Notes: generated by a model from the letters alone, not told the origin. 39,857 bases of DNA from Salaquimonas sp. (GCA_028289365.1 JANQQM010000005.1:1-39857), one strand, 5' to 3'. Shown: positions 1 to 8,301, numbered from the stretch's first letter. Program-made: numbers and translations.

Positions 1-472
1 AAAGGCCGGAACCCTCCCATTCAGGATCAACTTCGGCCGGCTCACTTTTCAGCCCGGATCTCTTGATCCCCATGACGGCACAATATTCATCCTTTTCAGA
101 GGTGTCACCGCTAATGCCTACCGCGCCGATCGTGAAGCCGTCTTCATCCTCTACCAAAACGCCACCGGGTACCGGGATCAACCGGCCGTCCGCTGCCGCC
201 GACAAGGCGGATTGAAATACCGGCCTTTGCGACAATCGATCCCGGATCAATCTGCTGGAAATCCCCATGCCCAATGCGCCCCAGGCTTTGCCCAGGGCGA
301 CGTTGAAGCGCATGATGCCTGAACCGTCCTCGCTCTTTACCGCAACAATCTTGCCGCCGGCATCAAGGACAACGATGGTCAGCGGCAACATCTGTTTGTC
401 CCGACCGACCCGCAAGGCTTCTTCAACAATTACCTCGGCAGCACTCAGTGGCAGGCTTGATTTGATTTTCAC
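1..472 (-). CDS. DUF336 (GlcG/HbpS-like) protein, C-terminus cut by window edge
   Basis: Read on the minus strand, a GTG codon at 472 opens a frame that stays open to the window edge (about 157 codons). A GGAG ribosome site lies seven bases before the GTG. The translation begins VKIKSSLPLSAAEVIVEEAL and contains the hallmarks of the DUF336/GlcG/HbpS fold: an early LPLTIVVLDAGGKIVAV strand pair and a late IPVPGGVLVEDEDGFTIGAVGISG segment. Members of this family bind haem or small organic ligands, or sit beside glycolate and diol catabolism genes with no settled reaction. It starts 21 bases after the dctM stop, so it is probably the last gene of the TRAP operon, which is a frequent genomic partner. 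The ordinary length is about 140-160 residues, so little is missing. Family call is good; function unknown. Confidence 0.8.
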   Translation of the reverse strand, partial: MKIKSSLPLSAAEVIVEEALRVGRDKQMLPLTIVVLDAGGKIVAVKSEDGSGIMRFNVALGKAWGALGMGISSRLIRDRLSQRPVFQSALSAAADGRLIPVPGGVLVEDEDGFTIGAVGISGDTSEKDEYCAVMGIKRSGLKSEPAEVDPEWEGSGL

Positions 473-493
473 AACACAACTCCATTCATCTGG

Positions 494-1816
494 TCAGCCC
501 TTCATCAGATTGGGCAGCCAGGTTACGATTTCGGGAAAGGCAAGCAGCAGGCCGATTGTTATGACATCGGCAACAAAAAACAATGCGATCCCCCGGAATA
601 TCTGGCCAAGGGATATATCCGGCCGGACGCCGTTTACGACGAAACAATTCAGACCGATGGGCGGTGTGATCAGACAGACCTCAGCCATCTTCACGACGAT
701 GATTCCGAACCAGATCGAGTCAAACCCAAGCGCCAGGACCGCGGGATAAACGACCGGCAGTGTCAGTAACAGCATGCCGATCGCATCCATGAACATGCCG
801 AGCACGGCATAGGCTAGCAGGATGCAGATCATGATCACGATGGGCGGCGCATCGATGCTGAGGATCCATGAGGTGAATGCTTCGGGCAGGCCTGAAAATC
901 CGAGGAACCGAACAAAGATCAAGACCCCCCAGATGAGCGAGAAGATCATGACCGTCAGCTTTGCTGACTCCATCAGGGCACTTTTGATAGTCTTGAAACG
1001 CGTACCCCGGAACAGCGCGATGACGAATACGACCAGCGCACCCAGAGCGCCTGCTTCTGTCGGCGTTGCCCAGCCATTATAGATCGCCGACATGATGATC
1101 AGGACAACGATGAAAATGGGAGAAATGCCCGGCAGGGAATAAACCCGTTCTTTCCAGGAATATCCGGATACGGGCGGGCCGTCTTCGGGTTTGTAAAGCG
1201 TCCAGCAAACAATAATGGCGGCATAGATCAAAGCCGAAACCGCGCCAGGCAAAAAGCCTGCCAGCAATAATTGCCCGACCGATTCCTCGACGATGATCGC
1301 GTAGATAACCAGAATGGCTGAAGGCGGGATCAGGGAGGCAAGCGTACCGCCCGCGGCGACCACACCTGCGGCAAGTTTCTTGTCATAGCCATTGCGCAGC
1401 ATCTCCGGGATTGCGACCCTGGAAAATACTGCGGCAGTGGCGGTTGAAGCTCCCGAAACGGCAGCAAAGCCTGCCGTCGCGAAGACGGTTGCAACCGCCA
1501 ATCCGCCGGGTACCCAGCCGACCCACTTCCGCGCGGCATCAAACAATTGCTGTGTCATGCCTGCATGAAATGCGAGGAAGCCGATGAAAATGAACATCGG
1601 CAGGACGCTGAGTGCATAGACGGATGATTTTGAATGCGGGATTGTCCCGACAATGCCGGCAGCCGGTGCCCATCCGAGCAGTTCCACCAATCCAAGCAGT
1701 CCGACAAATGCGGCAGCAAATACAATGCGGACGCCGAGCAGGACCAGAAAGAACAACAGGCCAAGGCCAATCAGCCCGACCAGAAACGGATCATCAAACC
1801 CAATACCGATAATCAT
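494..1816 (-). CDS. dctM: TRAP transporter large permease (DctM-like)
   Basis: This 440-residue, very hydrophobic protein matches the DctM large subunit of tripartite ATP-independent periplasmic transporters in length (usual 425-440). Typical segments are the N-terminal LVGLIGLGLLFFLVLLGVRI helix, GFAAVSGASTATAAVFSRVAIPEM (the conserved SGSS/T-A loop region), LIPPSAILVIYAIIVEES and, near the end, GIIVVKMAEVCLITPPIGLN. About 12 membrane helices are expected. DctM forms the sodium-driven channel in the inner membrane with DctQ. The ATG at 1816 overlaps the dctQ stop by four bases (ATGA), indicating translational coupling. The substrate cannot be read from this subunit; the neighbouring gluconolactonase hints at a sugar acid. 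Confidence 0.93.
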   Translation of the reverse strand: MIIGIGFDDPFLVGLIGLGLLFFLVLLGVRIVFAAAFVGLLGLVELLGWAPAAGIVGTIPHSKSSVYALSVLPMFIFIGFLAFHAGMTQQLFDAARKWVGWVPGGLAVATVFATAGFAAVSGASTATAAVFSRVAIPEMLRNGYDKKLAAGVVAAGGTLASLIPPSAILVIYAIIVEESVGQLLLAGFLPGAVSALIYAAIIVCWTLYKPEDGPPVSGYSWKERVYSLPGISPIFIVVLIIMSAIYNGWATPTEAGALGALVVFVIALFRGTRFKTIKSALMESAKLTVMIFSLIWGVLIFVRFLGFSGLPEAFTSWILSIDAPPIVIMICILLAYAVLGMFMDAIGMLLLTLPVVYPAVLALGFDSIWFGIIVVKMAEVCLITPPIGLNCFVVNGVRPDISLGQIFRGIALFFVADVITIGLLLAFPEIVTWLPNLMKG

Positions 1817-2463
1817 GATGGGGGCCTCCCATCGTTTTCATCGGTATCGGGCAGGTCGTCGCCCAGTGCCTCGTGAATTTCCTCCTGTGCGGTTTCGGCC
1901 ACATCCATGATCTTGGCGATACCAATTGGTGCCAGGGAGGGGTTGATGAACAGTCTTATTGAGCCCGCCAGCTGTATCAGCAACCGGACGAACCAGAGCG
2001 CGAAGGCAACCGGTACCAGCAATTTCGACGGCCAGACCGGATATTCGGCATCAATCGTTGTGTCTCCCAGCTGATAGGAACGCAGGAAGTGTTCCCAGCC
2101 AAACCAGATCAACACGCCAATGATGAAGAGCGCGATTAGCGTGCCAAAAATTTCGGCAGCCCAGAGCCATCTGCCTTTGAGGTTTCCAACCAGGATTTCC
2201 ATTCGGATGTGTGCGCCAAGCCTCTGGCAATAGGCCGCGCCGAGAAACGCCATGGTTGCCATGGAAAGCTCAACCAGGTCGATATAGCCTGCTATGGGTG
2301 AGTTCATTACCGTCCGTAGGAAAATCTGCGAGGCGCCCAGCACCATCAGCATGAAAATGGCAGCGGCAGCCAGCAGATTGGCCGTGTTCTCGATTGGCTG
2401 CATCCAGCGGTCGAACGAGGACAACAGGCTTGATGACCTGGCTACTGACGGATCGGTTGACAC
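1813..2463 (-). CDS. dctQ: TRAP transporter small permease (DctQ-like)
   Basis: A 216-residue protein with four predicted membrane segments: roughly residues 25-45 (LLAAAAIFMLMVLGASQIFL), 60-80, 100-125 and 140-160. The order is that of DctQ, the small membrane subunit that bridges the periplasmic binding protein and DctM. The start is a GTG at 2463, followed by STDPSVARSS. The C-terminal tail (about residues 185-216) is acidic and cytoplasmic and somewhat longer than usual. Its stop overlaps the dctM start. Upstream, between this gene and dctP, lies a strong hairpin (2501-2520) that may lower expression of the membrane subunits relative to the binding protein. Confidence 0.88.
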   Translation of the reverse strand: MSTDPSVARSSSLLSSFDRWMQPIENTANLLAAAAIFMLMVLGASQIFLRTVMNSPIAGYIDLVELSMATMAFLGAAYCQRLGAHIRMEILVGNLKGRWLWAAEIFGTLIALFIIGVLIWFGWEHFLRSYQLGDTTIDAEYPVWPSKLLVPVAFALWFVRLLIQLAGSIRLFINPSLAPIGIAKIMDVAETAQEEIHEALGDDLPDTDENDGRPPS

Positions 2464-2500
2464 TTGTTCGCGCCCTTCAAAGACAAGGCTGAAAGGAGAC

Positions 2501-2520
2501 GGGCGGCATGTCTGCCGCCC
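2501..2520. other. Perfect intercistronic hairpin between dctP and dctQ
   Basis: GGGCGGCA (2501-2508), loop TGTC and TGCCGCCC (2513-2520) form an eight-base-pair perfect stem. It lies 19 bases after the dctP stop and 37 before the dctQ start. On the plus strand it is followed by a T-run (2525-2531), so the sequence reads as an intrinsic terminator in the direction opposite to the operon. In the operon direction it is an A-run followed by a hairpin, which fits an mRNA 3'-end stabiliser or partial terminator giving excess binding protein. Which role applies cannot be told from sequence. Confidence 0.65.
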
Positions 2521-2539
2521 GGTATTTTTTTAAACTGAC

Positions 2540-3580
2540 CTAGTTCGCTTCTTCGGCATATTGCCAGATTGCATCGAACACGCCCTGGGCGTCAAACTTG
2601 TCCTTGTTTGCCTCGATCCAGGCGTCCCAAACCGGCTTGCCCGCTACTTCCTTGAACTGGGCCAGCTCCTCATCGGTGTAGACAATTTTCGTCATGGTCT
2701 TCTCGAATTCGGGTAGGTTCTTCTTGTCCTGCTCGGCATAGGCAGCCTGCGTGACGTCCATGACCATTTCCCGGTTATCCATCAGCAGCTTCTGGTATTG
2801 CGGTGGCAGCGCGTCAAAGGCTGTCTTGTTGAATACCCAACCGCATTCGGATGTACCCGGAGCAAGATTGCTCGTGTACCAATCGGCCTCATCTGAAATC
2901 TTGAACGCAACATGGGCATAGGTATAGGGGAAGGCGGCTGCATCCAGAGCGCCGCGCTGGAAGGCAGTTGATGTTTCGCCTGCCGGCAAGGTTTGCTTGA
3001 CGGCTCCGAGTTTTTCCATGGCCGAGCCCAGCCCGCCGCCAGCACGGACCCGAAGACCCTTCCAGCCATCCAGCCCTTTGGGCACGTCACCCTTGCCCAG
3101 GATCTCATATTGCGGGAGAAGTCCGGAAACGTAAGGAATGGCGTTCCATTTTTCCATGTCGGCGATGATGGCGGGGTGCTCCATCATCTTTGAGCGAACA
3201 TATTTGTCCACTTTCGGGTCGCCAAGTGGCAGGAATGGAAGGGAAAAGACCATCCAGGCTGGATTTTTACCCGGATGATAGAAATTACAGATCGCAGCAC
3301 CCTCGAAGGCATTGATCTTCAGACCGTCAAGATTTTCCCGGTTGCTTGAGAGCTGTGCACCGTAGAAGATCTTGATGTCGAAATTGCCGTCGGTCTCCTG
3401 GCGGACCTTCTCGGCCATTTCTTCCATGCCAGCTGAAAGCGCCCTGGGATTGCCCCACATCGAAATTTTCCAGAATACTTTCGGGCCCTCTACATTTGCG
3501 GCGGGTGCGGGTGAAACGAACCCAAAGCCAGCGATGAGGGCGAGCGCCAGGCTCCCGCAAATCGTCTTTTTGATTTTCAT
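2540..3580 (-). CDS. dctP: TRAP transporter periplasmic solute-binding protein (DctP-like)
   Basis: The start chosen is the ATG at 3580 (MKIKKTICGS), because GGAGG lies seven bases upstream; a longer frame reads a TTG four codons earlier that overlaps this ribosome site. This gives 346 residues. Residues 1-31 form a Sec signal peptide (basic KIKK, hydrophobic ALALIAGFGFVSP, cleavage near APA-ANV). The mature protein has the DctP layout: WGNPRALSAGMEEMAEKV near the start, then DIKIFYGAQLSSNRENLDGL, and the conserved GLRVRAGGGLGSAMEKLGAV segment where the substrate-binding arginine of DctP proteins normally sits. It captures a carboxylated solute in the periplasm for DctQM. Substrate unknown. 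Confidence 0.9.
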   Translation of the reverse strand: MKIKKTICGSLALALIAGFGFVSPAPAANVEGPKVFWKISMWGNPRALSAGMEEMAEKVRQETDGNFDIKIFYGAQLSSNRENLDGLKINAFEGAAICNFYHPGKNPAWMVFSLPFLPLGDPKVDKYVRSKMMEHPAIIADMEKWNAIPYVSGLLPQYEILGKGDVPKGLDGWKGLRVRAGGGLGSAMEKLGAVKQTLPAGETSTAFQRGALDAAAFPYTYAHVAFKISDEADWYTSNLAPGTSECGWVFNKTAFDALPPQYQKLLMDNREMVMDVTQAAYAEQDKKNLPEFEKTMTKIVYTDEELAQFKEVAGKPVWDAWIEANKDKFDAQGVFDAIWQYAEEAN

Positions 3581-3799
3581 GATTTCCTCCAATCAATCGT
3601 CGGTTGTTCTAAATGCTCCCCAAAGATCTCGACATATTAGCAGAAAAAAACAAAATAAATAAATTTTTTCTTATTTGCTAGAAATTATCGATATTTTTTA
3701 GAAGAAGTCGACGCCGTAAAAGCGTGAAGCGCAAAGCCTCAAACCGGCATCGGACTTAGGATCTAATCGGGAAGCGCTATGGCGGAAAGCCAGTATTGT
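3581..3799 (-). promoter_or_regulatory. AT-rich leader/promoter region of the TRAP genes
   Basis: The 219 bases between the gluconolactonase stop and the dctP start hold a strikingly AT-rich block (about 3640-3705, A/T tracts on both strands), unlike the surrounding coding DNA. This suggests that dctP has its own promoter in addition to any read-through from the gluconolactonase gene. I could not pick a convincing -35/-10 pair. The GGAGG before dctP (about 3587-3592) is a strong ribosome site. Confidence 0.4.
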
Positions 3800-4702
3800 T
3801 TATCGTGCGCCCCGAACCGCCAGATAGATTGCGTAGAGCGACGTCGTTGCGGTGATAAACAAACGGTTGTTCTTGGGGCCACCAAAGGTCACATTCGCCA
3901 CGGTTTCACCGGTCAGTATTTCGCCCAGTTTCTCGCCCTCTGGCGAGTAACAGTGGACGCCGTTTCCGGTACTGGTCCAGATATTCCCATGCTCATCGAG
4001 ACGGAATCCGTCCGGGACGCCTGGATCGATTTCGGCAAATGTGCGCCCATTCTTCAGCGAATGGCCTTTCTTGACGTCAAAGGCACGAATGTGGTGCGGG
4101 CCGTCGGCATCATGTGAAAGGCCTGTATCGGAAACATATAGATGCGACTCATCTGGCGAAAATGCCAGGCCGTTGGGTTTCACGAAATCGTCTGCGACAA
4201 CGGTCAGTTTTCCGTCCGCCGGATCGCAACGGAAAACAAAGCAACCGGCCTGCTCCTGATCGGCCTTTGCACCTTCATAATCACTGAGAATTCCATAGGG
4301 CGGGTCGGTAAACCAGATGGAACCGTCTGATTTCACCACCACATCGTTGGGTGAGTTGAGACGCTTCCCTTCAAACTCATCTGCGATGATTGTTACGGAG
4401 CCGTCATGTTCCGTTCTGGTTACGCGTCTTGTCAGATGTTCGCAGGTAACAAGCCGGCCTTCCTGGTCGCGGCTATTGCCATTCGAGTAGTTGGAATGTT
4501 CGCGGAAGATTCTGACGCCGGTGCCCTGGGTCCACTGAAAAATCCGGTGATTTGGGATGTCGCTCCAAAGCAGGTAATCGCCAAAAGGGAAATAGACCGG
4601 CCCCTCTGCCCACAACATGCCTGTGTGGAGCCTGTCCAGCCAGGCATTCGGCAGCACAAGATGCAGAAATCGCTGGTCGTGGACTACAAGATGCTCATTC
4701 AT
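3800..4702 (-). CDS. SMP-30/gluconolactonase-family lactonase
   Basis: A 300-residue protein of the SMP-30/gluconolactonase/LRE family, six-bladed beta-propellers that hydrolyse sugar lactones with a bound divalent metal. Diagnostic segments are LWAEGPVYFPFGDYLLWSDIP (residues about 30-50, with the metal-ligand glutamate in WAEGP), LNSPNDVVVKSDGSIWFTDPPYG (about 115-137, with the metal-ligand asparagine), VKPNGLAFSPDESHLYVSDTG (about 170-190, metal ligand in the PNGLAFSPD loop) and the late PDGFRLDEHGNIW blade. The length is normal and no signal peptide is seen, so it is probably cytoplasmic. It lies upstream of the TRAP genes on the same strand and may act on the imported sugar acid or its lactone. 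Exact substrate unknown. Confidence 0.9.
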   Translation of the reverse strand: MNEHLVVHDQRFLHLVLPNAWLDRLHTGMLWAEGPVYFPFGDYLLWSDIPNHRIFQWTQGTGVRIFREHSNYSNGNSRDQEGRLVTCEHLTRRVTRTEHDGSVTIIADEFEGKRLNSPNDVVVKSDGSIWFTDPPYGILSDYEGAKADQEQAGCFVFRCDPADGKLTVVADDFVKPNGLAFSPDESHLYVSDTGLSHDADGPHHIRAFDVKKGHSLKNGRTFAEIDPGVPDGFRLDEHGNIWTSTGNGVHCYSPEGEKLGEILTGETVANVTFGGPKNNRLFITATTSLYAIYLAVRGAR

Positions 4703-4811
4703 ATTACCAGGTCCCGATCGGCGTGAATTTTCTGCCCAAAGCCCAAGGTGCCGATATGGCGCAATTCTTCATGCTGGGTTTTATGCTGTATGCCCTGATT
4801 TTCGTGAACAT

Positions 4812-4849
4812 CCTGCATATTGATGCAGGGGGATCTGCGGATGTCCGCA
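4812..4849. promoter_or_regulatory. Two adjacent inverted repeats in the divergent intergenic region
   Basis: Between the gluconolactonase (minus) and the histidine kinase (plus) are two perfect dyads: CCTGCAT-ATTG-ATGCAGG at 4812-4829 and TGCGGA-TG-TCCGCA at 4836-4849. They lie 110-147 bases upstream of the gluconolactonase start and about 95-130 upstream of the kinase start. Their close spacing and small loops fit operators for dimeric regulators, or an RNA hairpin pair in a leader. No regulator gene of an obvious family is adjacent, so the binding protein is unknown. Confidence 0.45.
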
Positions 4850-4941
4850 AACAGGATAGCGGATTGACACACACGGAAATCGTAATGGCGTTTCAGCGCA
4901 GCAGATAATTATGCTTTAATTCGGGAAGGGAAACTGGATTC

Positions 4942-6258
4942 ATGCCTAAAGTACGCAAGCCCGATACCGATCACTACCTGGCAATTTCACGCGCCGTTGC
5001 CGGGCAGATGGATTTCAAGAAAGTGCTGGCTCAGATTGCAGGCGAAGTTCAGAAATTATTGCCGCATGACCATATGGATGTGACAATTGTCGAGCCGGAC
5101 CGCCCGGACTACCATGTCGCTTATGAAGTAGGCATGGAAACCAGTTGGGGCGAGGCGGTGGAACCACAGCCGACCAATCTCAGTCCGATCCGCCAATTGC
5201 TGTTTGGCGAAGTGCCAAACATCATCACGGCTGATGCCTGGCAGGATCCTCGGTTTCATTTTGAAGGTGCTTTCGACGAACCCATCTTCGATGCGCGCTT
5301 GCACAGCCGCATGCATGTACCCTTGCAAATTCATGGAGAGATTTGCGGTGCGTTGAATATTTCAAGCCATCAGCGTGACGTCTATTCCAATCATGATCTG
5401 GATATTGCCCAGGACATCGCAGACCTGATCGCGCCGTATTTCTATGCGCTTGTGAGGGGTCAGCAGGCGGAAAAACTGGCCAGAGCCGAAGGTGCGGCGA
5501 GGGGGAAAGCCGAAGCGTTGCGGCAGGGCGCTTTGCGTCTGACCGAAGGAATGGAGCGTGAGCGCCGGCGTATCGGCATGGAGCTGCATGACCAGACGCT
5601 CGCTGATCTGACACGCATTTACCGGCAGGTCGAGCGGGTGAATTTAAGTGCAGAACATTCGCATCAGGACCTGATGCAGATCGCTGACGATCTTGCGCAA
5701 TGTACCCGGGAATTGCGGCGCATCATCGAGGACGCAAAGCCCGGTATCCTGGAACTCTTCGGATTTCAACAAGCGGTGGAAGCGCAGTTGGAGCGCTCGG
5801 TTGTCGGTATCAGTCCGGAGATCGTAACTTCGGTGGAAGATGAGACGGGCGGTCTGCTGGACAAGTGCCCGGATCCAATCAGGACTGCGATTTTCCGGAT
5901 CGTGCAGGAGGCGACCAATAATGCGGTAAAGCACGGAAATTGCACGAAAATCAGCATCAGGGTCGCCGAAGAAAATGACATGCTTTTAATAAGCGTCACC
6001 GATAACGGGACCGGCGTGTCGGGAGACTATGCAGAATGGGTTCAGTCGACCGGCGGGCTTGATAACATGCGCATACGCGCAGATCTCATTTCTGCTTCGC
6101 TTGAATTTGAAGACCGCATTCCCTTCGGTGGAACCCGTGTCGTCATCTCCTTGGCGAAATCCGTAGCTTCCAATCACCGTGGCAAACTCATGTCGGATAT
6201 CGTCAGGCAGAACCAGAATGCAAGCGACAAGCGAAAGCAGGTAGAGCGGAGTAAATGA
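4942..6258 (+). CDS. Soluble GAF-domain sensor histidine kinase (NarX/DegS type)
   Basis: A 438-residue kinase with no membrane segments. Residues about 10-175 form a GAF-like sensor domain (LHSRMHVPLQIHGEICGALNI is the typical late GAF strand pair). A short coiled-coil (180-205) leads into a HisKA_3 dimerisation helix, RERRRIGMELHDQTLADL, where H216 is the likely phosphorylated histidine. The HATPase_c domain has its N-box at VQEATNNAVKHG (about 321-332), the DNGTG box near 354-358 and GGLDNMRIRA near 371. This is the two-component family that pairs with NarL/LuxR regulators, and such a regulator follows with overlapping codons (ATGATGA). The GAF ligand is unknown. A charged C-terminal tail of about 30 residues follows the ATPase domain. 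Confidence 0.9.
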   Translation: MPKVRKPDTDHYLAISRAVAGQMDFKKVLAQIAGEVQKLLPHDHMDVTIVEPDRPDYHVAYEVGMETSWGEAVEPQPTNLSPIRQLLFGEVPNIITADAWQDPRFHFEGAFDEPIFDARLHSRMHVPLQIHGEICGALNISSHQRDVYSNHDLDIAQDIADLIAPYFYALVRGQQAEKLARAEGAARGKAEALRQGALRLTEGMERERRRIGMELHDQTLADLTRIYRQVERVNLSAEHSHQDLMQIADDLAQCTRELRRIIEDAKPGILELFGFQQAVEAQLERSVVGISPEIVTSVEDETGGLLDKCPDPIRTAIFRIVQEATNNAVKHGNCTKISIRVAEENDMLLISVTDNGTGVSGDYAEWVQSTGGLDNMRIRADLISASLEFEDRIPFGGTRVVISLAKSVASNHRGKLMSDIVRQNQNASDKRKQVERSK

Positions 6259-7004
6259 TGAAATTTCTCGTTGCCGAAGATGATCCGTTCCACAGATCGT
6301 TTCTCAATTCCACATTGAGAAGTGCGATTGAAGACTGTGAAGAGGTCTATGAAGCCGATGACGGCGAAGAGGCAATGAATGTTATCGCCAGACATACCGT
6401 AAACGGTATCATCATGGATCTTCAAATGCCGAATGTGAATGGCGTTGAGACCGCGAGAATAATCTGGCGTAACCATCCCGACATGCGGATCCTGTTCTGG
6501 TCAAATTATGCCGATGAGGCTTATGTCCGCGGCATATCGCGCATCGTGCCGACGGGTGCGGTTTATGGCTACCTTCTGAAAACCGCCAGCGTGGATCGGC
6601 TGGAACTGGCAATTCGTGGCGTGTTCCGGGAAGACCAATGCATTATCGACCGGGAAGTTCGTGGCGTTCAGCAACGCACCGAGAACAATCGGGAAGGGCT
6701 GAGCGACAGCGAGTTCGAAGTGCTGGTGGATATTGCACTTGGCATGACTGACAAGGCGATTGCGGCCCGGCGGAAGATTTCAACTCGGGGCGTACAAAGC
6801 CGGCTCAAGCATCTTTATGACAAATTGGGTATAGACCAGTCGGTTTCATTGGCGGGTCATGGCCCGGTTTACAATTCGCGAACCAGGGCGGTCGCGATTG
6901 CCATCTCCCGCGGATTGCTGAACTCCGATGGATTGGCGGCAGGTGAGAACGAACTTGATTTGTGGCTGGACTATTCGAACAACCGGCAATCGGAAACGCA
7001 CTAG
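6255..7004 (+). CDS. NarL/FixJ-type response regulator
   Basis: A 249-residue regulator. The receiver domain (about 1-125) has the acidic pair in VAEDDPFHR, the phosphoacceptor D55 in IIMDLQMPNVNG and the conserved lysine in YGYLLKTAS. A C-terminal LuxR-type helix-turn-helix follows (about 150-200: LSDSEFEVLVDIALGMTDKA through SRLKHLYDKLGI). A further tail of about 45 residues after the DNA-binding domain is longer than usual. Two adjacent ATG codons (6255 and 6258) both overlap the kinase stop; either could start translation. It is cotranscribed with the kinase and lies directly upstream of the sugar ABC operon, which is its most obvious target by position. That link is inferred. Confidence 0.92.
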   Translation: MMKFLVAEDDPFHRSFLNSTLRSAIEDCEEVYEADDGEEAMNVIARHTVNGIIMDLQMPNVNGVETARIIWRNHPDMRILFWSNYADEAYVRGISRIVPTGAVYGYLLKTASVDRLELAIRGVFREDQCIIDREVRGVQQRTENNREGLSDSEFEVLVDIALGMTDKAIAARRKISTRGVQSRLKHLYDKLGIDQSVSLAGHGPVYNSRTRAVAIAISRGLLNSDGLAAGENELDLWLDYSNNRQSETH

Positions 7005-7142
7005 GTTCATGACAGACGCCGGTCAACCATTATGCGGATATCCGTAATTGTTTTCGCGAATATGCGCAGTGATATCTCGTTTCTTGCGGCATACCCTTTT
7101 TGGAGCCGTTACTAGCATCGTAGCTGCTTAGAAATACTGACG

Positions 7143-7192
7143 CCAATCGCCGTTTGCGGCGGATTGGGTCACTGACCTGAATTCCGGTCAGT
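7143..7192. promoter_or_regulatory. Two dyads in the leader of the sugar ABC operon
   Basis: In the 228-base gap before the binding-protein gene are two neighbouring symmetric sequences. The first (7143-7167) is CCAATCGCCG-TTTG-CGGC(G)GATTGG, a near-perfect stem with one bulge. The second (7171-7192) is a 22-base palindrome, ACTGACC and GGTCAGT around TGAATTCC, with only one mismatched base pair. They end 40 bases before the ATG at 7233. The second looks like an operator for a dimeric regulator; the first could be an operator or a leader hairpin. The adjacent NarL-type regulator is one candidate, but the sequence alone does not show who binds. Confidence 0.5.
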
Positions 7193-7232
7193 GCGGTTTA
7201 CTAGAGAAGTTGGTATCAAGCGGGAGGAAAAT

Positions 7233-8252
7233 ATGGATATCTCGAAACTAGTGTGTCTGGCTGCTGCCACAGCGATCTCGGTAGTCGGAACGGTACAGGT
7301 GTCGGTTGCCGATACATCCGACAAGAAAATTGCACTTTCGAACAATTATGCTGGAAATTCCTGGCGTCAGGCAATGTTGAAAAGCTGGACCAAGAACGGC
7401 GAAGCAGCCGTTGCGGATGGTGTGGTTGCTGCCGCTGATGCGTTTACAACCGCTGAAAACCAGGTCACGGAACAGGCGGCTCAAATCCAGAACCTGATTC
7501 TGCAGGGCTATGATGCCATCGTCATCAATGCGGCCTCACCCGACGCCTTGAACGGCGCCGTGAAAGAAGCGTGTGATGCCGGCATTACGGTTGTTTCGTT
7601 TGACGGTATTGTCACCGAACCCTGCGCGTGGCGCATTGCTGTAGATTTCAAACAGATGGGCAAGGAAGAAGTCATTTATCTGGCAAAGCATTTGCCCGAT
7701 GGCGGAAATCTGCTCGAGATCCGGGGTCTGGCCGGCGTTTTCGTCGATGACGAAATCAGCGCGGGCATCCATGAAGGCGTCGCTGAGAACCCGCAATTCA
7801 AGATTGTCGGTTCGGTGCATGGCGATTGGGCGCAGGACGTTTCACAAAAAGCCGTGGCCGGTATTCTTCCCTCGCTGCCGGAAATCGCTGCCGTCGTTAC
7901 ACAGGGTGGTGACGGTTATGGCGCCGCGCAGGCATTCAAGGCTGCAGGAAGGCCAACGCCACTGATCATCATGGGCAATCGTCAGGATGAATTGAAGTGG
8001 TGGAAAGAGCAGAAGGATGCCAATGGTTATGAGACCATGTCGGTATCCATTGCCCCCGGTGTTTCCACGCTGGCGTTTTGGGTAGCACAGCAGATCCTCG
8101 ATGGCGCCAAAGTGCCGAAGGACCTGACGGTTCCATTCCTGCGGGTTGACCAGGGCGACCTGGAAGAAAAGCTTGCCGGTACGGAAGTCGGCGGCGTGGC
8201 CAATGTGGAATATTCCCTTGATGACGCCAAACAGGTGATTATGGGTAAATAA
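7233..8252 (+). CDS. Sugar ABC transporter periplasmic binding protein (ribose-type)
   Basis: The ATG at 7233 is chosen because a strong GGGAGGA site lies about five bases upstream (7222-7228); an in-frame ATG at 7191 sits inside the palindrome and lacks one. The 339-residue product has a signal peptide (residues 1-26, cleavage near SVA-DTS), then a Peripla_BP_4 fold: KIALSNNYAGNSWRQAMLKS, QAAQIQNLILQGYDAIVINA (the classic ribose-binding-protein segment), GITVVSFDG and LPEIAAVVTQGGDGYGAAQA. It binds a sugar or polyol in the periplasm for the permeases encoded downstream. Ligand not assigned: the pocket is too variable to read by eye, and there are no catabolic genes next to it. Confidence 0.9.
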   Translation: MDISKLVCLAAATAISVVGTVQVSVADTSDKKIALSNNYAGNSWRQAMLKSWTKNGEAAVADGVVAAADAFTTAENQVTEQAAQIQNLILQGYDAIVINAASPDALNGAVKEACDAGITVVSFDGIVTEPCAWRIAVDFKQMGKEEVIYLAKHLPDGGNLLEIRGLAGVFVDDEISAGIHEGVAENPQFKIVGSVHGDWAQDVSQKAVAGILPSLPEIAAVVTQGGDGYGAAQAFKAAGRPTPLIIMGNRQDELKWWKEQKDANGYETMSVSIAPGVSTLAFWVAQQILDGAKVPKDLTVPFLRVDQGDLEEKLAGTEVGGVANVEYSLDDAKQVIMGK

Positions 8253-8301
8253 CCGGAAAAACGGGATGGCAGGGCAATCTAATCCGTGACAAGCTTGGGC
8301 C

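Noticed and set aside
4756-4908. Small ORF (MAQFFMLGFMLYALIFVN...) between the gluconolactonase and histidine kinase genes
   Set aside because: It runs across both inverted repeats and lacks a ribosome site; it is probably non-coding promoter DNA.
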